Assembly (NCBI GenBank): GCA_029168955.1
Contig: JAPDOI010000444.1
Coordinates: 62,001 to 126,000, forward strand
Direction of reading: 5' to 3'
DNA length: 64,000 nucleotides
Origin: Aplectana chamaeleonis
Taxonomy: Eukaryota > Nematoda > Chromadorea > Rhabditida > Cosmocercidae
Shown one piece after another: positions 1 to 10,434 of the stretch. Position 1 is the stretch's first letter; each line of letters begins with the position of its first letter. The notes under the pieces are model-generated. The model searched no databases and was not told the DNA's origin. It was given only the letters and a program-made list of their open reading frames with translations. Both the position numbers and the translations under genes were made by a program.

Positions 1-257
1 ATCGCTCCTCTTCAATTCACTACACTAAGTTTGAAAAGGAGACCATAGGTTTTCATCGTAGCGGTTTATGGGCTGGTGTTGGTCTTAACCCTCTGACCTA
101 CTGGTCAAACTTTACTATTTTGAAGTTGGCATGTGCTATGAATGCAACTGTATTTGACTGCTGATAGTAGATGTTCATTCTCTGCCAAATCGGAGAAAGC
201 AGAAGCGTGGACCGTCTCGATATGTGATGTTAGCATAGAACTTATCCATTTTTTCAG

Positions 258-842
258 ACTAGGCCCTACAATAAATTGCCTGGCATCTTCCATACAAAAC
301 GGAAGCGGAACTATGACAGTTTGAGCGATGAGGATGACGATGACTACAGCTACTATGGTAAACCGTACTTGTCTAAACAACAACAGTCTTATAGGAAAGG
401 TGATGATTACGATGAAGAGCCATCTTACCGCGACGACGGGTCCTTTACCATGAGACGCCAGGACTATGACGACGACGATAGCGATGACACTTATGATGAT
501 GATGACAAAGACAACAGTTATAATGATGACGAAAGTGATGACAGTTATGACAACGAAAGTGATGACAGTCATGACGATGACGATAATTATGACACTTATG
601 GCAACGATAGTGATAATAGTCATAACGATGACGACAGTGATAACAGTTACGACAGTCAGGATTTTGACCAAATGAGGAGTCAGAATGCCGACGACCTCCT
701 TCACATGCTTCAAAGGAGATTGAATAACAACAACAACAACAACAACAAGTACAACAACAACAACAACAATAACAACTTCAACAGAGACAAAACCATTGAC
801 AACCTAGTTCACATGCTGCACAGGAGGATCAAGGCTAACTAG
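258..842 (+). CDS. Locus A: acidic Asp/Ser/Tyr-rich secreted protein, main exon (5' exon outside window)
   Basis: A TTTTTTCAG acceptor ends at 257. The frame is open from 258 (Thr-Arg-Pro-Tyr-Asn-Lys) to a TAG at 840-842, giving 194 residues. After a short basic stretch (K-R-K-R) come long Asp/Ser/Tyr blocks (DDSDDSYD type), one M-R-R-x-x-Y dibasic spot, then a C-terminal part with two copies of a D-x-L-x-H-M-L-x-R-R motif (ADDLLHMLQRR, IDNLVHMLHRR) separated by two Asn runs. Asp is coded by both GAT and GAC and Ser by AGT and AGC, so the frame is kept although the DNA is not a pure repeat. There is no start codon or signal peptide in this exon. By analogy with loci B, C/D and E a signal-peptide exon should lie upstream, beyond base 1. 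Function is unknown; secretion is inferred only from the paralogs. The antisense Val/Ile-rich frame is a shadow. Confidence 0.72.
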   Translation, partial: TRPYNKLPGIFHTKRKRNYDSLSDEDDDDYSYYGKPYLSKQQQSYRKGDDYDEEPSYRDDGSFTMRRQDYDDDDSDDTYDDDDKDNSYNDDESDDSYDNESDDSHDDDDNYDTYGNDSDNSHNDDDSDNSYDSQDFDQMRSQNADDLLHMLQRRLNNNNNNNNKYNNNNNNNNFNRDKTIDNLVHMLHRRIKAN

Positions 843-847
843 TTGGC

Positions 848-886
848 AATAAACACTCGACTTACCTTGTTCATAGTCCTAATAAA
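848..886 (+). terminator. Poly(A) signals of locus A
   Basis: Two AATAAA hexamers lie 6 and 39 bases after the locus A stop codon (848-853 and 881-886). This fits a short 3' UTR ending near 900. Confidence 0.6.
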
Positions 887-2204
887 GTCTAAAATATACT
901 GGTCTACAACATCTTAAAAAATCATGCAAATTTAGTGATAAGAAATGGTATGGAGGCAGGGGGTAGTTACAGATATTTTGAGGGAGGCATACTTCCAGTA
1001 GGGAGTGCAATTTCAGGACTCCAAATTTTGTTGACAATCTCAACCAGGCCCAGATGCTCGATTGAAAAGAAAGGAAGCTGGTTCGGAGTATCAGCGGGTG
1101 CAACGCCACCTAATCTAGCGTACGAGATAACGCAACTGGAGTGGTAGTAATTGGGGTCTCAAACGCGAGTTAACAGGCGTTAAGTTCGCGTTAAACGCGA
1201 GTTTGGCCACACCAGATTCTAAGGAAGGTTCTTGATAGTTGTGAGAGAAACCTAGTTATAACCTAACATCCCTTAGAATTTGGCAATTGATACACTGCCA
1301 GCGAAAACGCTTCGAAAAAGCGACAATTTTAATCGTGGTTACTGAAATTAGCGATTTTCAAACCTTTTCAGGGCTGTTCTTTCCCGAAAATTCCGGCATG
1401 TGGCGTCCTGGCGGTAAGTTCGCGTTTAACATCCTCTTGCAGAGAGCACGGAAATAGCGCGGAAATGCGCGAGGAAATGGCGGCTAACGAGAAACTCCTC
1501 CCGAGGAGTTTTTGGATGCGGTTAGCAGGACGCGATCGAAGCAGTTTTGACCATCTATGCTGAGGGGCAAGTGCAGGTTCAATTAACGCAGTGGGTAAAA
1601 AACGTGATTACAGACGCAGCCATTTTGACGCTAGAACGTCAGGCAACCTTTAATCATGGAAGGTGATAGAAGGAATAATCTTGCAACGTCTACCTCCAGG
1701 GAAACCGTGGATGGTGTATCAAAAACAAAGCGTAGATCATTTCTGAAACACGTCGGCCGTTTTCTAGGGTAACATTAATCAATACCTCCCTAGCAGCTGT
1801 TTATTTTTCGGCGAGCGTCGACACTTCCTCCTTTTTTGCTTATTTCCTTCCAAAATTGTTCCGCTTCGCTGTCATCAGGTTAGTTTCGTTTTCATAATTC
1901 ATTGCTTAGCACAGGCTATGACGAGTTTGTGGAAAATTATTTGCTCGTTCGCGTTTCGAAGGGGTTTTCCAAGAATTTTTAGCGCCAGAAAGTGAAAAAT
2001 CTTGATGCGACGGACTTTCCAGTGATTCGATGCTTTAGTTTTGTTCATTCTGTATTAGTTGGGGGCGTATCGGGCGAGTTTTGTGGCAAAGAAATGCGAA
2101 CTTGTTTCTTAAGCCAGCTGTCTTTGTTCTAATTTTCTGTAAGATTCGAAAACTCATTGTTCATTGCCAGATCATAGTCATCGTTGGCCCCTTTTTTGAG
2201 GCTC
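887..2204. other. Intergenic stretch, no gene seen
   Basis: No convincing exon was found. Near 1162-1203 the decamer AACGCGAGTT occurs twice around a TTAAGTTCGCGTTAAAC core, and part of that core recurs at 1414-1430. It looks like a small repeat remnant. The rest is unremarkable AT-rich DNA. Confidence 0.4.
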
Positions 2205-2990
2205 TGGGAATCAGACTCTGCGGGGGGGGCAAGCGCCGGACAATAGAGCCCGTTTTTGACTTGGGGGAGCGACAGCGCAGGCCTCCCCCGAGGGGGGCTT
2301 CAGGGGAGGCCCCTGCTCTCCTCCGGCACTTGCCCCCGCGAGAGAAAGAGAGGTAAAAGATGGGAAGAAGTCGTGGAAGGTAGTTTACGACAATAGAGGC
2401 CAGAGAAGGCATAGCAGGCCAAACGCACGCATCGTCACTCACGTCAATAAGTAAATTAATTTTTTTTTCAAAAACTAGTGAGTCGATCTTGTTATAAAAT
2501 CAATCAGTGTATCTATAAGTTGAGAGCAACGAGTTTACATTGGTTTCGTTCCCACCCTTAGACCAGTGTAAACGACCTACAAGTTTTGTCCCGATTTGAC
2601 AGGATTTCTCCTGTGATCTATCACGTGCTCAACCGGTATAAAAGGCGCCTCACCTCATACAGAGCCGCATTCGGCCCAACAGGGCCGGCCCTGGACGGGG
2701 ACTTCAAGTCCCTGTCAGGAAGGGATTTTTTCGGAGGAGAGCGGCGACGCTTTCCGGGGGGGGGAGGGTGATGTCACTGCTCTGGGGCCGTGACTTCAGT
2801 GCTCCGGGGCAGTGACGGGGAGCTTCAGGGCAGTGGCAGGGGGGCTTCAAGGGAGTCACAGGGGGGCTTCAGGGCAGTGACGAGGGGGCTCCGATCAAGC
2901 CAAATTGTCACTTCGGCGGTAGTCCCCCCCCCCCCCGATTGGGGGGGGGGCAAGCGCCGGTGCCCGGAGGGTTGCCCCCCTGAAGAGCTG
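2205..2990. repeat. G-run-rich tract with hairpin and short minisatellite
   Basis: The segment GGGGGGCAAGCGCCGG near 2223 has an inverted partner (TCCGGCACTTGCCCCC near 2320), forming a stem around a G/C-rich core. The same GGGGGCAAGCGCCGG word recurs at about 2945. At 2780-2905 a unit of about 30 bp (CTTCAGGGCAGTGACGGGG-like) is repeated three to four times. Several runs of eight or more G or C could form quadruplexes. The open frames across it have composition typical of noncoding repeats. Confidence 0.5.
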
Positions 2991-3337
2991 CGCTAGCCCC
3001 CTCCAGTGTATGAGGACGCACTTGCTTTGAGGCGTACGTGGAGAAACTCGGAGAGTTTTAATTCCTACCTTGCCTTGAATTATTTTTCAAGAACGAAAAT
3101 AGACTATCTAATTTATAATCATTCTTATAGGTTTTTAGCTATCCATTTCAGTTGAATGCAGGACACCCTTTGAATTTATGCATTACTCGACGAGTTTCGA
3201 AAGGTCTTTTTAGCACCCAGCGTCACCTTCCCAAGAACGCTTTTTGATTAATTCATCCAGGAATTTTCAAAATTTCGTTCGCTCGAAATTTCGTTTGGGG
3301 ATTTTTTTTTGAAAAAATTTTTTGTTTGGAATTTTTC

Positions 3338-3830
3338 TCAAAGGCAGTGTTCACGATCAAAATCGTTTTTCTGTTTTCCCGCCTATCTTGAAATGGCCAC
3401 ATGCTGATTCCAATGCTGTCTCTGAATTCGTACAAGACCTTCTGGAAACGGAGTTATGGTCCCTCAAAAATTGAGCCAAGGAAACATGGTGGACGAGTTG
3501 TCCGAGGCTTGTAACTTCCGTCTTTCGCAGTCGATGTATGCGAGCTGACCTGAGTAAAGAGAGAAGTTGAGAATGAAGGGAAGAACGGGGCTTATGATTG
3601 GAAATTATCGCTCATCTCACGATCTCGAGCATTCATTTGTTCTCGTCGGTGGGCGTGTGTTGCGCTTTTGGGGTTTGTCTTGCGCTCGAAATGGCAACTC
3701 CGGGTTCTTTTAGAGCTTTTCCTGGCTCGTTTTCATGCGTTCTTTCAACGTCAACATTACAGTATGCCCCTCCACTATCCACTCTTAGTGGAAACTGAAA
3801 CATATTTTTCATCGTGAACACTGCCTTTGA
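3338..3830. mobile_element. Short TIR element, family 1 (AAAGGCAGTGTTCACGATG ends)
   Basis: The left end is CAAAGGCAGTGTTCACGATC at 3339 and the right end is its inverted counterpart ATCGTGAACACTGCCTTTG near 3811-3829, about 490 bp in all. The interior matches, in inverse orientation, the element at 45481-45993 and parts of 54707-55355. No transposase frame is present, so it is a non-autonomous MITE-like element. Confidence 0.75.
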
Positions 3831-4088
3831 AGCTCTTTTCAATATAAAGGAAACTTGCAGACCAAATTGGTCGTGGACGCTCCTTTCGAAAAAAGATCAT
3901 TGAGCCGGAAACCTTGGAGCTAGCTGCCGTTCTTTGCTATTGCAGGCGGGTGCAAGGCAGAGATCCGGTGAGGACGTGCTCAGATTCCTCTTGGTATGTC
4001 ATTGTAACATCTGGAATTTGATTAGAAAGAATTCTCCATGTATTTGGTGCTGAATTGGTAATCGACTACACATGATGGCGAAAAAGAC

Positions 4089-4096
4089 CATAAATA
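4089..4096 (+). promoter_or_regulatory. TATA-like box of locus B
   Basis: CATAAATA lies 124 bases before the locus B start codon. Loci C/D and E have a similar (A/C)ATAAAT box at nearly the same distance (142 and 131 bases), which is the main reason to accept it. Confidence 0.5.
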
Positions 4097-4200
4097 TTGC
4101 AAGGATAGCAAATGCGAATCATTCAACTCAATCATCTTTTCAATACCGCTATCTGAGTTTTTCGCCTGCAAGATTTGGATGTTCCGTTTGATGAGAAATC

Positions 4201-4212
4201 GATCTCAGGTTT
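4201..4212 (+). promoter_or_regulatory. Probable trans-splice acceptor of locus B
   Basis: GATCTCAG ends at 4208, four bases before the ATG. An acceptor directly upstream of the ATG with no clear donor between it and the TATA box is the arrangement expected for spliced-leader addition in nematodes, leaving an outron of roughly 90 bases. A conventional 5' UTR intron remains possible. Confidence 0.42.
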
Positions 4213-4284
4213 ATGACTGCGATAAACCTCGCTCTACTCGTGTTCGTTCTTGGAGTGGCTATAAGCCGCAGCAACAATCATCAG
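4213..4284 (+). CDS. Locus B exon 1: signal peptide
   Basis: The ATG opens a 24-residue exon (MTAINLALLVFVLGVAIS followed by R-S-N-N-H-Q) and ends in phase 0 at CAG|GTACGA. The hydrophobic core and the A-I-S before Arg fit a signal peptide cleaved around residue 18. The core closely matches the exon at 34703 (K-LALLVLLGVAV) and more loosely that at 57586. It is joined across about 3 kb to the acidic exon at 7300. The start was chosen because it is the first ATG after the TATA box and acceptor. Confidence 0.68.
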
Positions 4285-4289
4285 GTACG

Positions 4290-5280
4290 AACACTTTATA
4301 GTCGAAGCGCGTAACGCTACGTCGACCCCATGCATCGGCCATCTTCACGGCCGCCACTAAATTCCCACTCATTCGCTGACCGCTCCTTCTTACTTCCTCT
4401 CGCTAACTTAGTATGCTCATTTTTTGACTACACACGGCTCATCCATAACCTAAGCCGCTTCGTAGCAGACATCCGCCCACGGTGCGTCGCGTCCGCCAAA
4501 TCCTATGCTTTACAGCGTCACTGGTACTCAGAGAGTAACACTGGTCGGAACGAGGGCGCATGGCCGGCCAAACAACACACACCCCGCGATCTGACCGCCG
4601 TTGACCCTGGATCGGCCCGGTATGAAGATTTCGCCCTGCTGCTCCCGGAACAAAAGCAGGCGGACCATGGGTTGTGCGTTGTTCGGCTCGTAGTGCGCGC
4701 CCGATCCTACCGGCGTGACTGCTTTCGTAGAAGGAAACGCGTGTTTGAATAGTTACACACTTGAGCAAAAACGAAGCACCAGCGCACATTCGTCCCGCTC
4801 TTTGTTAGAACAGAAGTTAAACTGGCGCTATCTCCCTAAGGAAGAGCTGAGTGTGCCCTCAGACTTGGGCAGCTTAACCATCGGCGTGCCTAGGAGGCAA
4901 CAATTCGCGCATCGCATATGTCGCGGGATAGCAAACATGTCAAACATACTTCACGTAATCCAAACGCCGTTTCTAGTGCTGCCCGCCATCCCACCAAATT
5001 TTTTTTCGCCGGCCCAGGGTCCGTAACAAACTTCAGTGGTTATCCTCGGTTCGACCGGCTAATTCACAACGTCCAGCGATCAGCCCAATGAGCCATCCGA
5101 TTACCGTTATTCTCCCACCCCTAAACTCCTGCGATCAGCCCTGACAGGCTTTAAATGCAGTCGTTCTGGCAGGTATTACTAACAGAGGGGAGGACCGACT
5201 ATCGATGGTTCTTACTGTTGTTCCATCACTGCCGACTTGGCAGCAAGTAGGGGATTGCCAGCAAATGACCAGGTTCGTCT
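4290..5280. other. Compositionally odd intron segment
   Basis: Part of locus B intron 1. It is more GC-balanced than its surroundings, nearly free of the A/T homopolymer runs seen elsewhere, and shows no repeat family I can match in the window. Open frames of about 100-140 codons occur (for example 4330-4752 on + and 4439-4789 on -), but none has recognisable domains or good splice context. I see no gene here. Confidence 0.35.
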
Positions 5281-5863
5281 TGTGAGGATTGATTCCTTAA
5301 CCTGACTAATAATAGATGTTTACAAGTCAAATCATAATAGTAAGGGCCATTGGTAAATACTTTTCATCCACTCACTGATTTGCCCCCATTAATCATGTGC
5401 AATGCACTATGAACAAAATAGCAGCTGCTGGCCAATTGCTGGGGCAGTGGCCAATCGCTGCGACGGAAACATCACCGATGCAGCGAAAAAAAAAGGCCGT
5501 AACGTAGAAAGGTACAGAACCATTGCGTTCGATGAATGTGAAAATTTTGCCTAAAGGCTGTGCATGGAACTAGCTGGGGGGGGGGAGCTCAAGATTTATA
5601 ATGAAATGCGACACGTTTAACATGTTTCTAACACTTAACACGTTAATGAACGTGTAGCTGTGAAGACATTTTCCATTTCTCTGAGTTAATCTTGAGTGCC
5701 CCCTTCCCCAAAATAGTTTGAAGCCAGAGGTGGTGTTCACGATAATTTTCAGTCCCCAATTCTTCACTGTTTACAGGAGGTCTGGTGCCTTCTAAAACCA
5801 AGGCATGCCTAAAAAGGGCGTGAATGTCGCGTTTCCGAGCAGATATAGGCCCTCCTTTGTTCA

Positions 5864-6342
5864 GAAGCAGTGTTCACGTTTATCTTCAATTTTGAGATTA
5901 TTCGCTATTTTGATTAAGTGGCCCCCGGGTAGGACTAAAATGATGCAGAAATTGAGAAAAACGCACCAGAAGTACAAGAAAACCTTGCGTATCACCCCGC
6001 CTCTTAAGTATCACAGGAAGTGTTTGTTGTGACAATGAGATCTTTTGTGGATCCATCCTTCGCAATTCTCTACTCTCTAATGCTCCGTTCTTTCCTTAGG
6101 GTACTAACTAATCCTGCTTTGCATAAAATAGTCTTCTCGATTGGCTCAATTTCCCAACGGTGACAACCAGCATGAGCATACTCATCCAACCGGACAACTA
6201 GTCCATGGTATAGAATAACGTCACTGAAATACGATGATTCAATGCGTTTGTCGCCCTTTCTTCGTAATTTTGGTAACACTTGGAGGCCAACGCATTGTTT
6301 TATTTTTTCGCGGACGAGAATCATCGTTAACACTGCCTTTAA
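5864..6342. mobile_element. TIR element, family 1 variant, in locus B intron
   Basis: The ends are AGCAGTGTTCACG at 5865 and ATCGTTAACACTGCCTTTAA at 6323-6342. Its interior is the inverse of the element at 35223-35713, sharing the segments around 'CCCGGGTAGGACTAAAATGATG' and 'GTCCATGGTATAGAATAACG' in diverged form. A further partial end lies near 5719 and another near 6625-6646. It is non-autonomous. Confidence 0.68.
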
Positions 6343-7299
6343 TTTGATTTTCGAGCGTGGAGGAATTCACCGCTCTGAAGGATGATGCCTATCAGTGCAA
6401 TGAAGCGATCAGCTCACTTATAGCCCCTTCCTTGGCTTGATTATTCCTGTGATTTGAGTCTCCATTTATTCACATCGAAGGGGGCGGAACTGGAGCACGG
6501 GCGGTTCTGTAACACCAAAACGATTGTTTGCAGCCGTTCCTGGCCAGTTTTCTACGGTTCTTTCAGCACTGAGTGCTTAGCATCCTTGTCGCCTACCATT
6601 TCAATGTAGAAAGTCAGCGAGGATGATCATCGTGAACGCTGCTGTTAAACATTTGCCCTGACATATGAGCTTAAACGAAAGGCTCAAGAGCTTGTTGGCG
6701 TACAAATGTAAAGAAGCCATCTTCGAAACTGCCAATGCCAATGTTGAACGACAGAGGTCTTTCTCAAGAAGTGTTCAGCTTCACATTTGTAGATGCCTCT
6801 AACTGAAAACAATGGCGACATATCGTATAGTAGTGTAGAAAAATCTAGTTCAGCGCGGAGAAAAATGTTCAAGCGGTTCATTTTCGTTGAGTCGCTGTTC
6901 GCGCCCGCCAAAAGCTAGTGTCGCGGATAAGGCGCGGCTCGCATAAGCACGTGTTAGACTGTAATTGTCGTCGCGTACGTAACTGCATTTGGCTGCAACC
7001 TGAGCAGACTACCTGTTCCTATCATTCTGGATGAAAGAACAAAAAGGAAGTCTGAGGAAAGAGTTCGACCATTAAACAGCTTTAGCTTGACTCAGAGGGA
7101 ATATCAAGTCACCATAAGAAGTTGTTCACGAGCCTGTGTTAGTCTCCACCCACTGCCATGAGGGCCGATTTAGGTTTTAAATGCGTAAATGCACCAATAC
7201 TAAGGCTGATGACAATAAGCGGCCATTTTTCCCCGAACACTACACAAAAAAGTATTGATTTGCACATTTCTTTAATTTTCAGTGAATTATTTTGTTCAG

Positions 7300-8229
7300 G
7301 TCAGAAGTTTCCTCGACTTGAGCAGCAGCAACCTTCGGAAGAGCCAAAATGACGAGTACGACAACAGTATGAGCGATGCGAGCGACGACAGCGACGACGA
7401 ATACGACGGTGATATATTACTGTCGAATAGACGTAGGAGCGTTTCTTTCAATAATGATGATGATGATAATGATGATGATGACAGTGATGACAGTGACGAC
7501 AGTTATGACGAATACGAAAGTAGTCCCCGTAGACGAGTGTATGACCAGGACAAATATGTCAGCTATGACTATGATGACATTGATGACAGTTATGATGAGA
7601 AGGACAGTGATGACAGTGATGATGATTACTACAGCGATGATGACAAACGGATTCCCATGAGACGCAACTACAATGACGACAGTGATGAGAGCGATGACAG
7701 CGATGACACTTACAATGATGTCCAATTGATTCCATTGAGGCACTGGTTCGATTATGACAGCGGCGACAGCGATGGCAGTTATAATTATGATAATAATGAT
7801 GACAGTTATTTAGATGATGACAGTGATGACAGTTATGATGATGACTACAGTGATGATGACCAGCGGATTCCCATGAGACGTAGCTACGATGAGAACAGTG
7901 ATGAAAGCGATGACAGTGATGACAGTGATGACGTTGTCCAACTGATTCCATTGAGGCGCAGCTTCGATGACTCCAGCAATGACATTGATGACGTTGTCCA
8001 ACTGATTCCATTGAGGCGCAGCTTCGATGACTCCAGCGATGACATTGATGACAGTGATGACACTGATGACGATGTTCAATTGATTCCATTGAGGCGCCGG
8101 TTCGATTATGACAACGATGACAGTGATGAAGACGACAGCGATGACAGTGAGGACGACGAATTCCTTTCCAGGACACAGAAGGCAGACGAGCTCCTTCACA
8201 GATTTCATAGTGTAATCGTGAACAAATAG
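7300..8229 (+). CDS. Locus B exon 2: acidic repeat protein with I-P-(L/M)-R-R motifs
   Basis: The acceptor TTTTGTTCAG ends at 7299. The frame runs phase 0 from V-R-S-F-L-D to a TAG at 8227-8229, 309 residues (333 with exon 1). It alternates Asp/Ser blocks (SDDSDD, DSYDD) with six short basic motifs: RIPMRRNY, QLIPLRHWF, RIPMRRSY, QLIPLRRSF twice, and QLIPLRRRF. The two adjacent QLIPLRRSF units are near-identical DNA copies of about 60 bp, a recent duplication. The C terminus ADELLHRFHSVIVNK matches the C-terminal motif of loci A and E. The V-R-S-F-L-D-x-S opening matches V-R-R-F-I-D-x-S of exon 43203. The product is inferred to be a secreted, strongly acidic, probably disordered protein; function is unknown. 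Confidence 0.78.
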   Translation, partial: VRSFLDLSSSNLRKSQNDEYDNSMSDASDDSDDEYDGDILLSNRRRSVSFNNDDDDNDDDDSDDSDDSYDEYESSPRRRVYDQDKYVSYDYDDIDDSYDEKDSDDSDDDYYSDDDKRIPMRRNYNDDSDESDDSDDTYNDVQLIPLRHWFDYDSGDSDGSYNYDNNDDSYLDDDSDDSYDDDYSDDDQRIPMRRSYDENSDESDDSDDSDDVVQLIPLRRSFDDSSNDIDDVVQLIPLRRSFDDSSDDIDDSDDTDDDVQLIPLRRRFDYDNDDSDEDDSDDSEDDEFLSRTQKADELLHRFHSVIVNK

Positions 8230-8523
8230 CTGTTTAAATGTTTGAAGAATGAGTTGAAAGATAGTGCAATCATAGTAAACTCTCGTTTATTGGACGTGTT
8301 TGTGTGTTTGCAGATGTGCGAATGCAAAAGCGCCTTGTGTCTTCATTAGAATACAAACCTAAGCATTTCTACTCTACAGAGGTTTGTGTCCATCGCATTC
8401 GAGGCAACACCAGATATGTCCAAACTAATTTGATCAGTGAAGAATGCGCTTCCAATCCGTCATTCAGAGACGGTGTTAAGGATGAGAAGCAGTTTCTGGC
8501 GAAAATTGTGGATAGTGTACAGG

Positions 8524-8670
8524 CTATAAAACGGCGAAATTCACATGGTTCTTACGCGTGCTGCTCCGGAGTGGAGGTTAGAGACAGTGAGAGAGCGGAG
8601 GACAGACGGAGACCGAGGCGTCGCGCGCGCCGCTCGCACGTCGAATGCTGTGAATTACGACGTTTTATAG
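8524..8670. mobile_element. Short 147-bp TIR element
   Basis: It starts CTATAAAACGGCGAAATTCACA, and its right end is the inverse TGTGAATTACGACGTTTTATAG. A second copy with the same ends lies at 55031-55177, nested inside another element. The GC-rich interior (CCGAGGCGTCGCGCGCGCCG) makes frames Arg-rich, so the open frame spanning 8304-8753 is not accepted as a gene. Confidence 0.72.
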
Positions 8671-9315
8671 AGGGTAACTGCTGTAGGAAGCCAAAAGTTA
8701 GCGAGAGCTGTTATTACCGATCAAACGTCAACAGAAGAAGACGTGGTATTTGAGAACAAGTGATCGCACTCTCACTGTCTCTCTGTCTAGGATAATAATT
8801 ATAGGATATTTGTAGCATGCTCTAGAGCATATCTCTATCACTGCCCGAGAGCGAGGAAGATCCTCGACCTCCATTAGAATTCGCATCCTCTGCCGACTGT
8901 TTTCATTGCAGAGAGAACCACATAGTGATTTTTTGGTGAAAAAATGAAGCCAGAACTTTTTTTCTTTCAAAGTAGACTATCCAAGTACGATCTCAGGTCA
9001 CTACAAGGGGCGAGTGAGCGACCACTCTGTTAAAAAGGGTATTACTATTAATCTATCGTCACGGATTTTTCCAGCTTGTTGTGCTTTTATTTGTGCCCCG
9101 GAACGGGGTTCTCATGTCTCTTGAGACAAGAAGTCATTTGATTTGTGAGAAATTACCTCTGGAGAAGGTTCAAATTTTGTCCTCTTCTTACTTCTGTCAT
9201 TGTTATGCATCCTTTTTACTTTGAAAAGAGTCTCACTCACATGCTCTCACTCACATGCGTAAGTATGTTTCTCTGTTCCCATAATGAAGTCGTTGAATGA
9301 ATGAATGAAAAACGA

Positions 9316-9955
9316 ATAAAGGCAGTGTTCACGATGATTTTCGTCCCCAATTTTTTCACATAAAACAATGCGTTGGCCTTCAAGTGTTGAAAAAATTGCG
9401 AAGGAACGGCGAGAAACGCATTACTGCTTATCTGGGCCAAATTCCCATCCGCAATTGCGTCTCGACACGCTTTGCGGCCGCACGCGCTTGAGTCAGACGA
9501 GTTTCCAACGCCAAAGCTGACTCGATGTGGCTTTTTATACGATTTTCTCCATTTTTTTTAGTTTCCAGTCTCCAAAACCCACCTAGAGTCAGCAGATCGA
9601 CGACTGCGGCGCTGGAAGCTCTTCCGACTCGGGAGCGTGCGGCAGCAAAGCGTGTCGAGACGCAATCGCGGACCGGAATTTGGCTCAGATAAGCGCAGTA
9701 CAACGTCGTATTTTGGTGACATTATTCTATAACATGGGCTACTTGTCCGTTTGGATGAATATGTTCATGGTGGTTGTCACGGGTGGAAAATTGCGTCAAT
9801 CGAAAATAGAAGCAGATTTTATGCAAAGCAGGATTACTTAGTGCCCTAAGGAAAGAACGGAAGCACAGAGAGTAGAGAATTGCAAAGGGCGGGTCCCCAA
9901 AAGATTTCATCTTCACAACAAGGAGTTCCTAAACATACTGAAGAGGCGTGGCGAT
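9316..9955. mobile_element. Family 1 element interrupted by a nested TIR element
   Basis: The left end TAAAGGCAGTGTTCACGATG is at 9317. The sequence then follows the 35223 element (GCGAGAAACGCATT) until 9425, and resumes at about 9704 (AACGTCGTATTTTGGTGACATTATTC) after the insertion at 9426-9694. The expected right end is replaced by the family 2 element starting near 9960. Confidence 0.62.
9426..9694. mobile_element. Nested TIR element of about 270 bp
   Basis: The two arms of about 60 bp are inverse of one another: GCTTATCTGGGCCAAATTCC at 9426 and GGAATTTGGCTCAGATAAGC ending at 9694, both followed inward by GCGTCTCGACACGCTTTGC-type sequence. It interrupts a family 1 element, so it is the younger insertion. 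No clean target duplication could be read. Confidence 0.72.
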
Positions 9956-9959
9956 ACAT

Positions 9960-10434
9960 AAAGCCACAGTCCAAGCTCAGAATCCGTTTTTGGTAATTCT
10001 GCTTATCTTGGTGAAAATTTAATGCTAATCACAATGGTGTCTCCAGAATCGCTCAGAACCCACTGCGAACTGAGGTACGGCTCCTCAAAAATTTTGAATT
10101 TCAACAGAAAGAAGTTCACGGACGAGTTGCCTCGGGCCTGTATTTTCTCGTAATTCGCCACCATTATTCTGAAGCAGGTCACAATATAAAGCCATACCGA
10201 AAAAAAGGAAGAACATAGATTTTAGGTAGAATCATTCGCGCGTCTCTTTCATACGGAGGTCGGAAAACTGCTAGTGGGCATTGTCCATTTTTTCTTTCAA
10301 GGAGGCCTGGTCGGCTTTTTCCTATCTTTTTCTCGCTTATTTGGGAAATTGAGATTTCGCGCTTGGCGGTTGCTATAGACGGCGAAGGGACCAAAATATC
10401 AAAAATTACCTCTGAGGTTGACTGTGCCTTCAAA
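9960..10434. mobile_element. TIR element, family 2 (GGCACAGTCCAAGCTC ends)
   Basis: The left end GCCACAGTCCAAGCTCAG is at 9963 and the right end GAGGTTGACTGTGCCTTCAA closes at 10433. The same ends bound the elements at 41629-42114 and 48125-48610. The interior includes the shared GGAAGTTACAGGC/CTCGTCCACC region in diverged form. It is non-autonomous. Confidence 0.62.

Noticed and set aside
105..713. Long Val/Ile/Thr-rich minus-strand frame opposite locus A (similar ones opposite loci B, D and E)
   Set aside because: It is the antisense of GAT/GAC/AGT repeats. The + strand has splice sites, a poly(A) signal and paralogs; the antisense has none.
4330..4752. 140-codon + strand frame in locus B intron
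   Set aside because: No domain, no splice context, an overlapping frame of similar length on the other strand, and it lies inside a supported intron.
8304..8753. 149-codon Arg-rich frame
   Set aside because: Half of it is the 147-bp TIR element also found at 55031.
9428..9703. 91-codon minus-strand frame
   Set aside because: It spans both inverted arms of the nested TIR element at 9426-9694.
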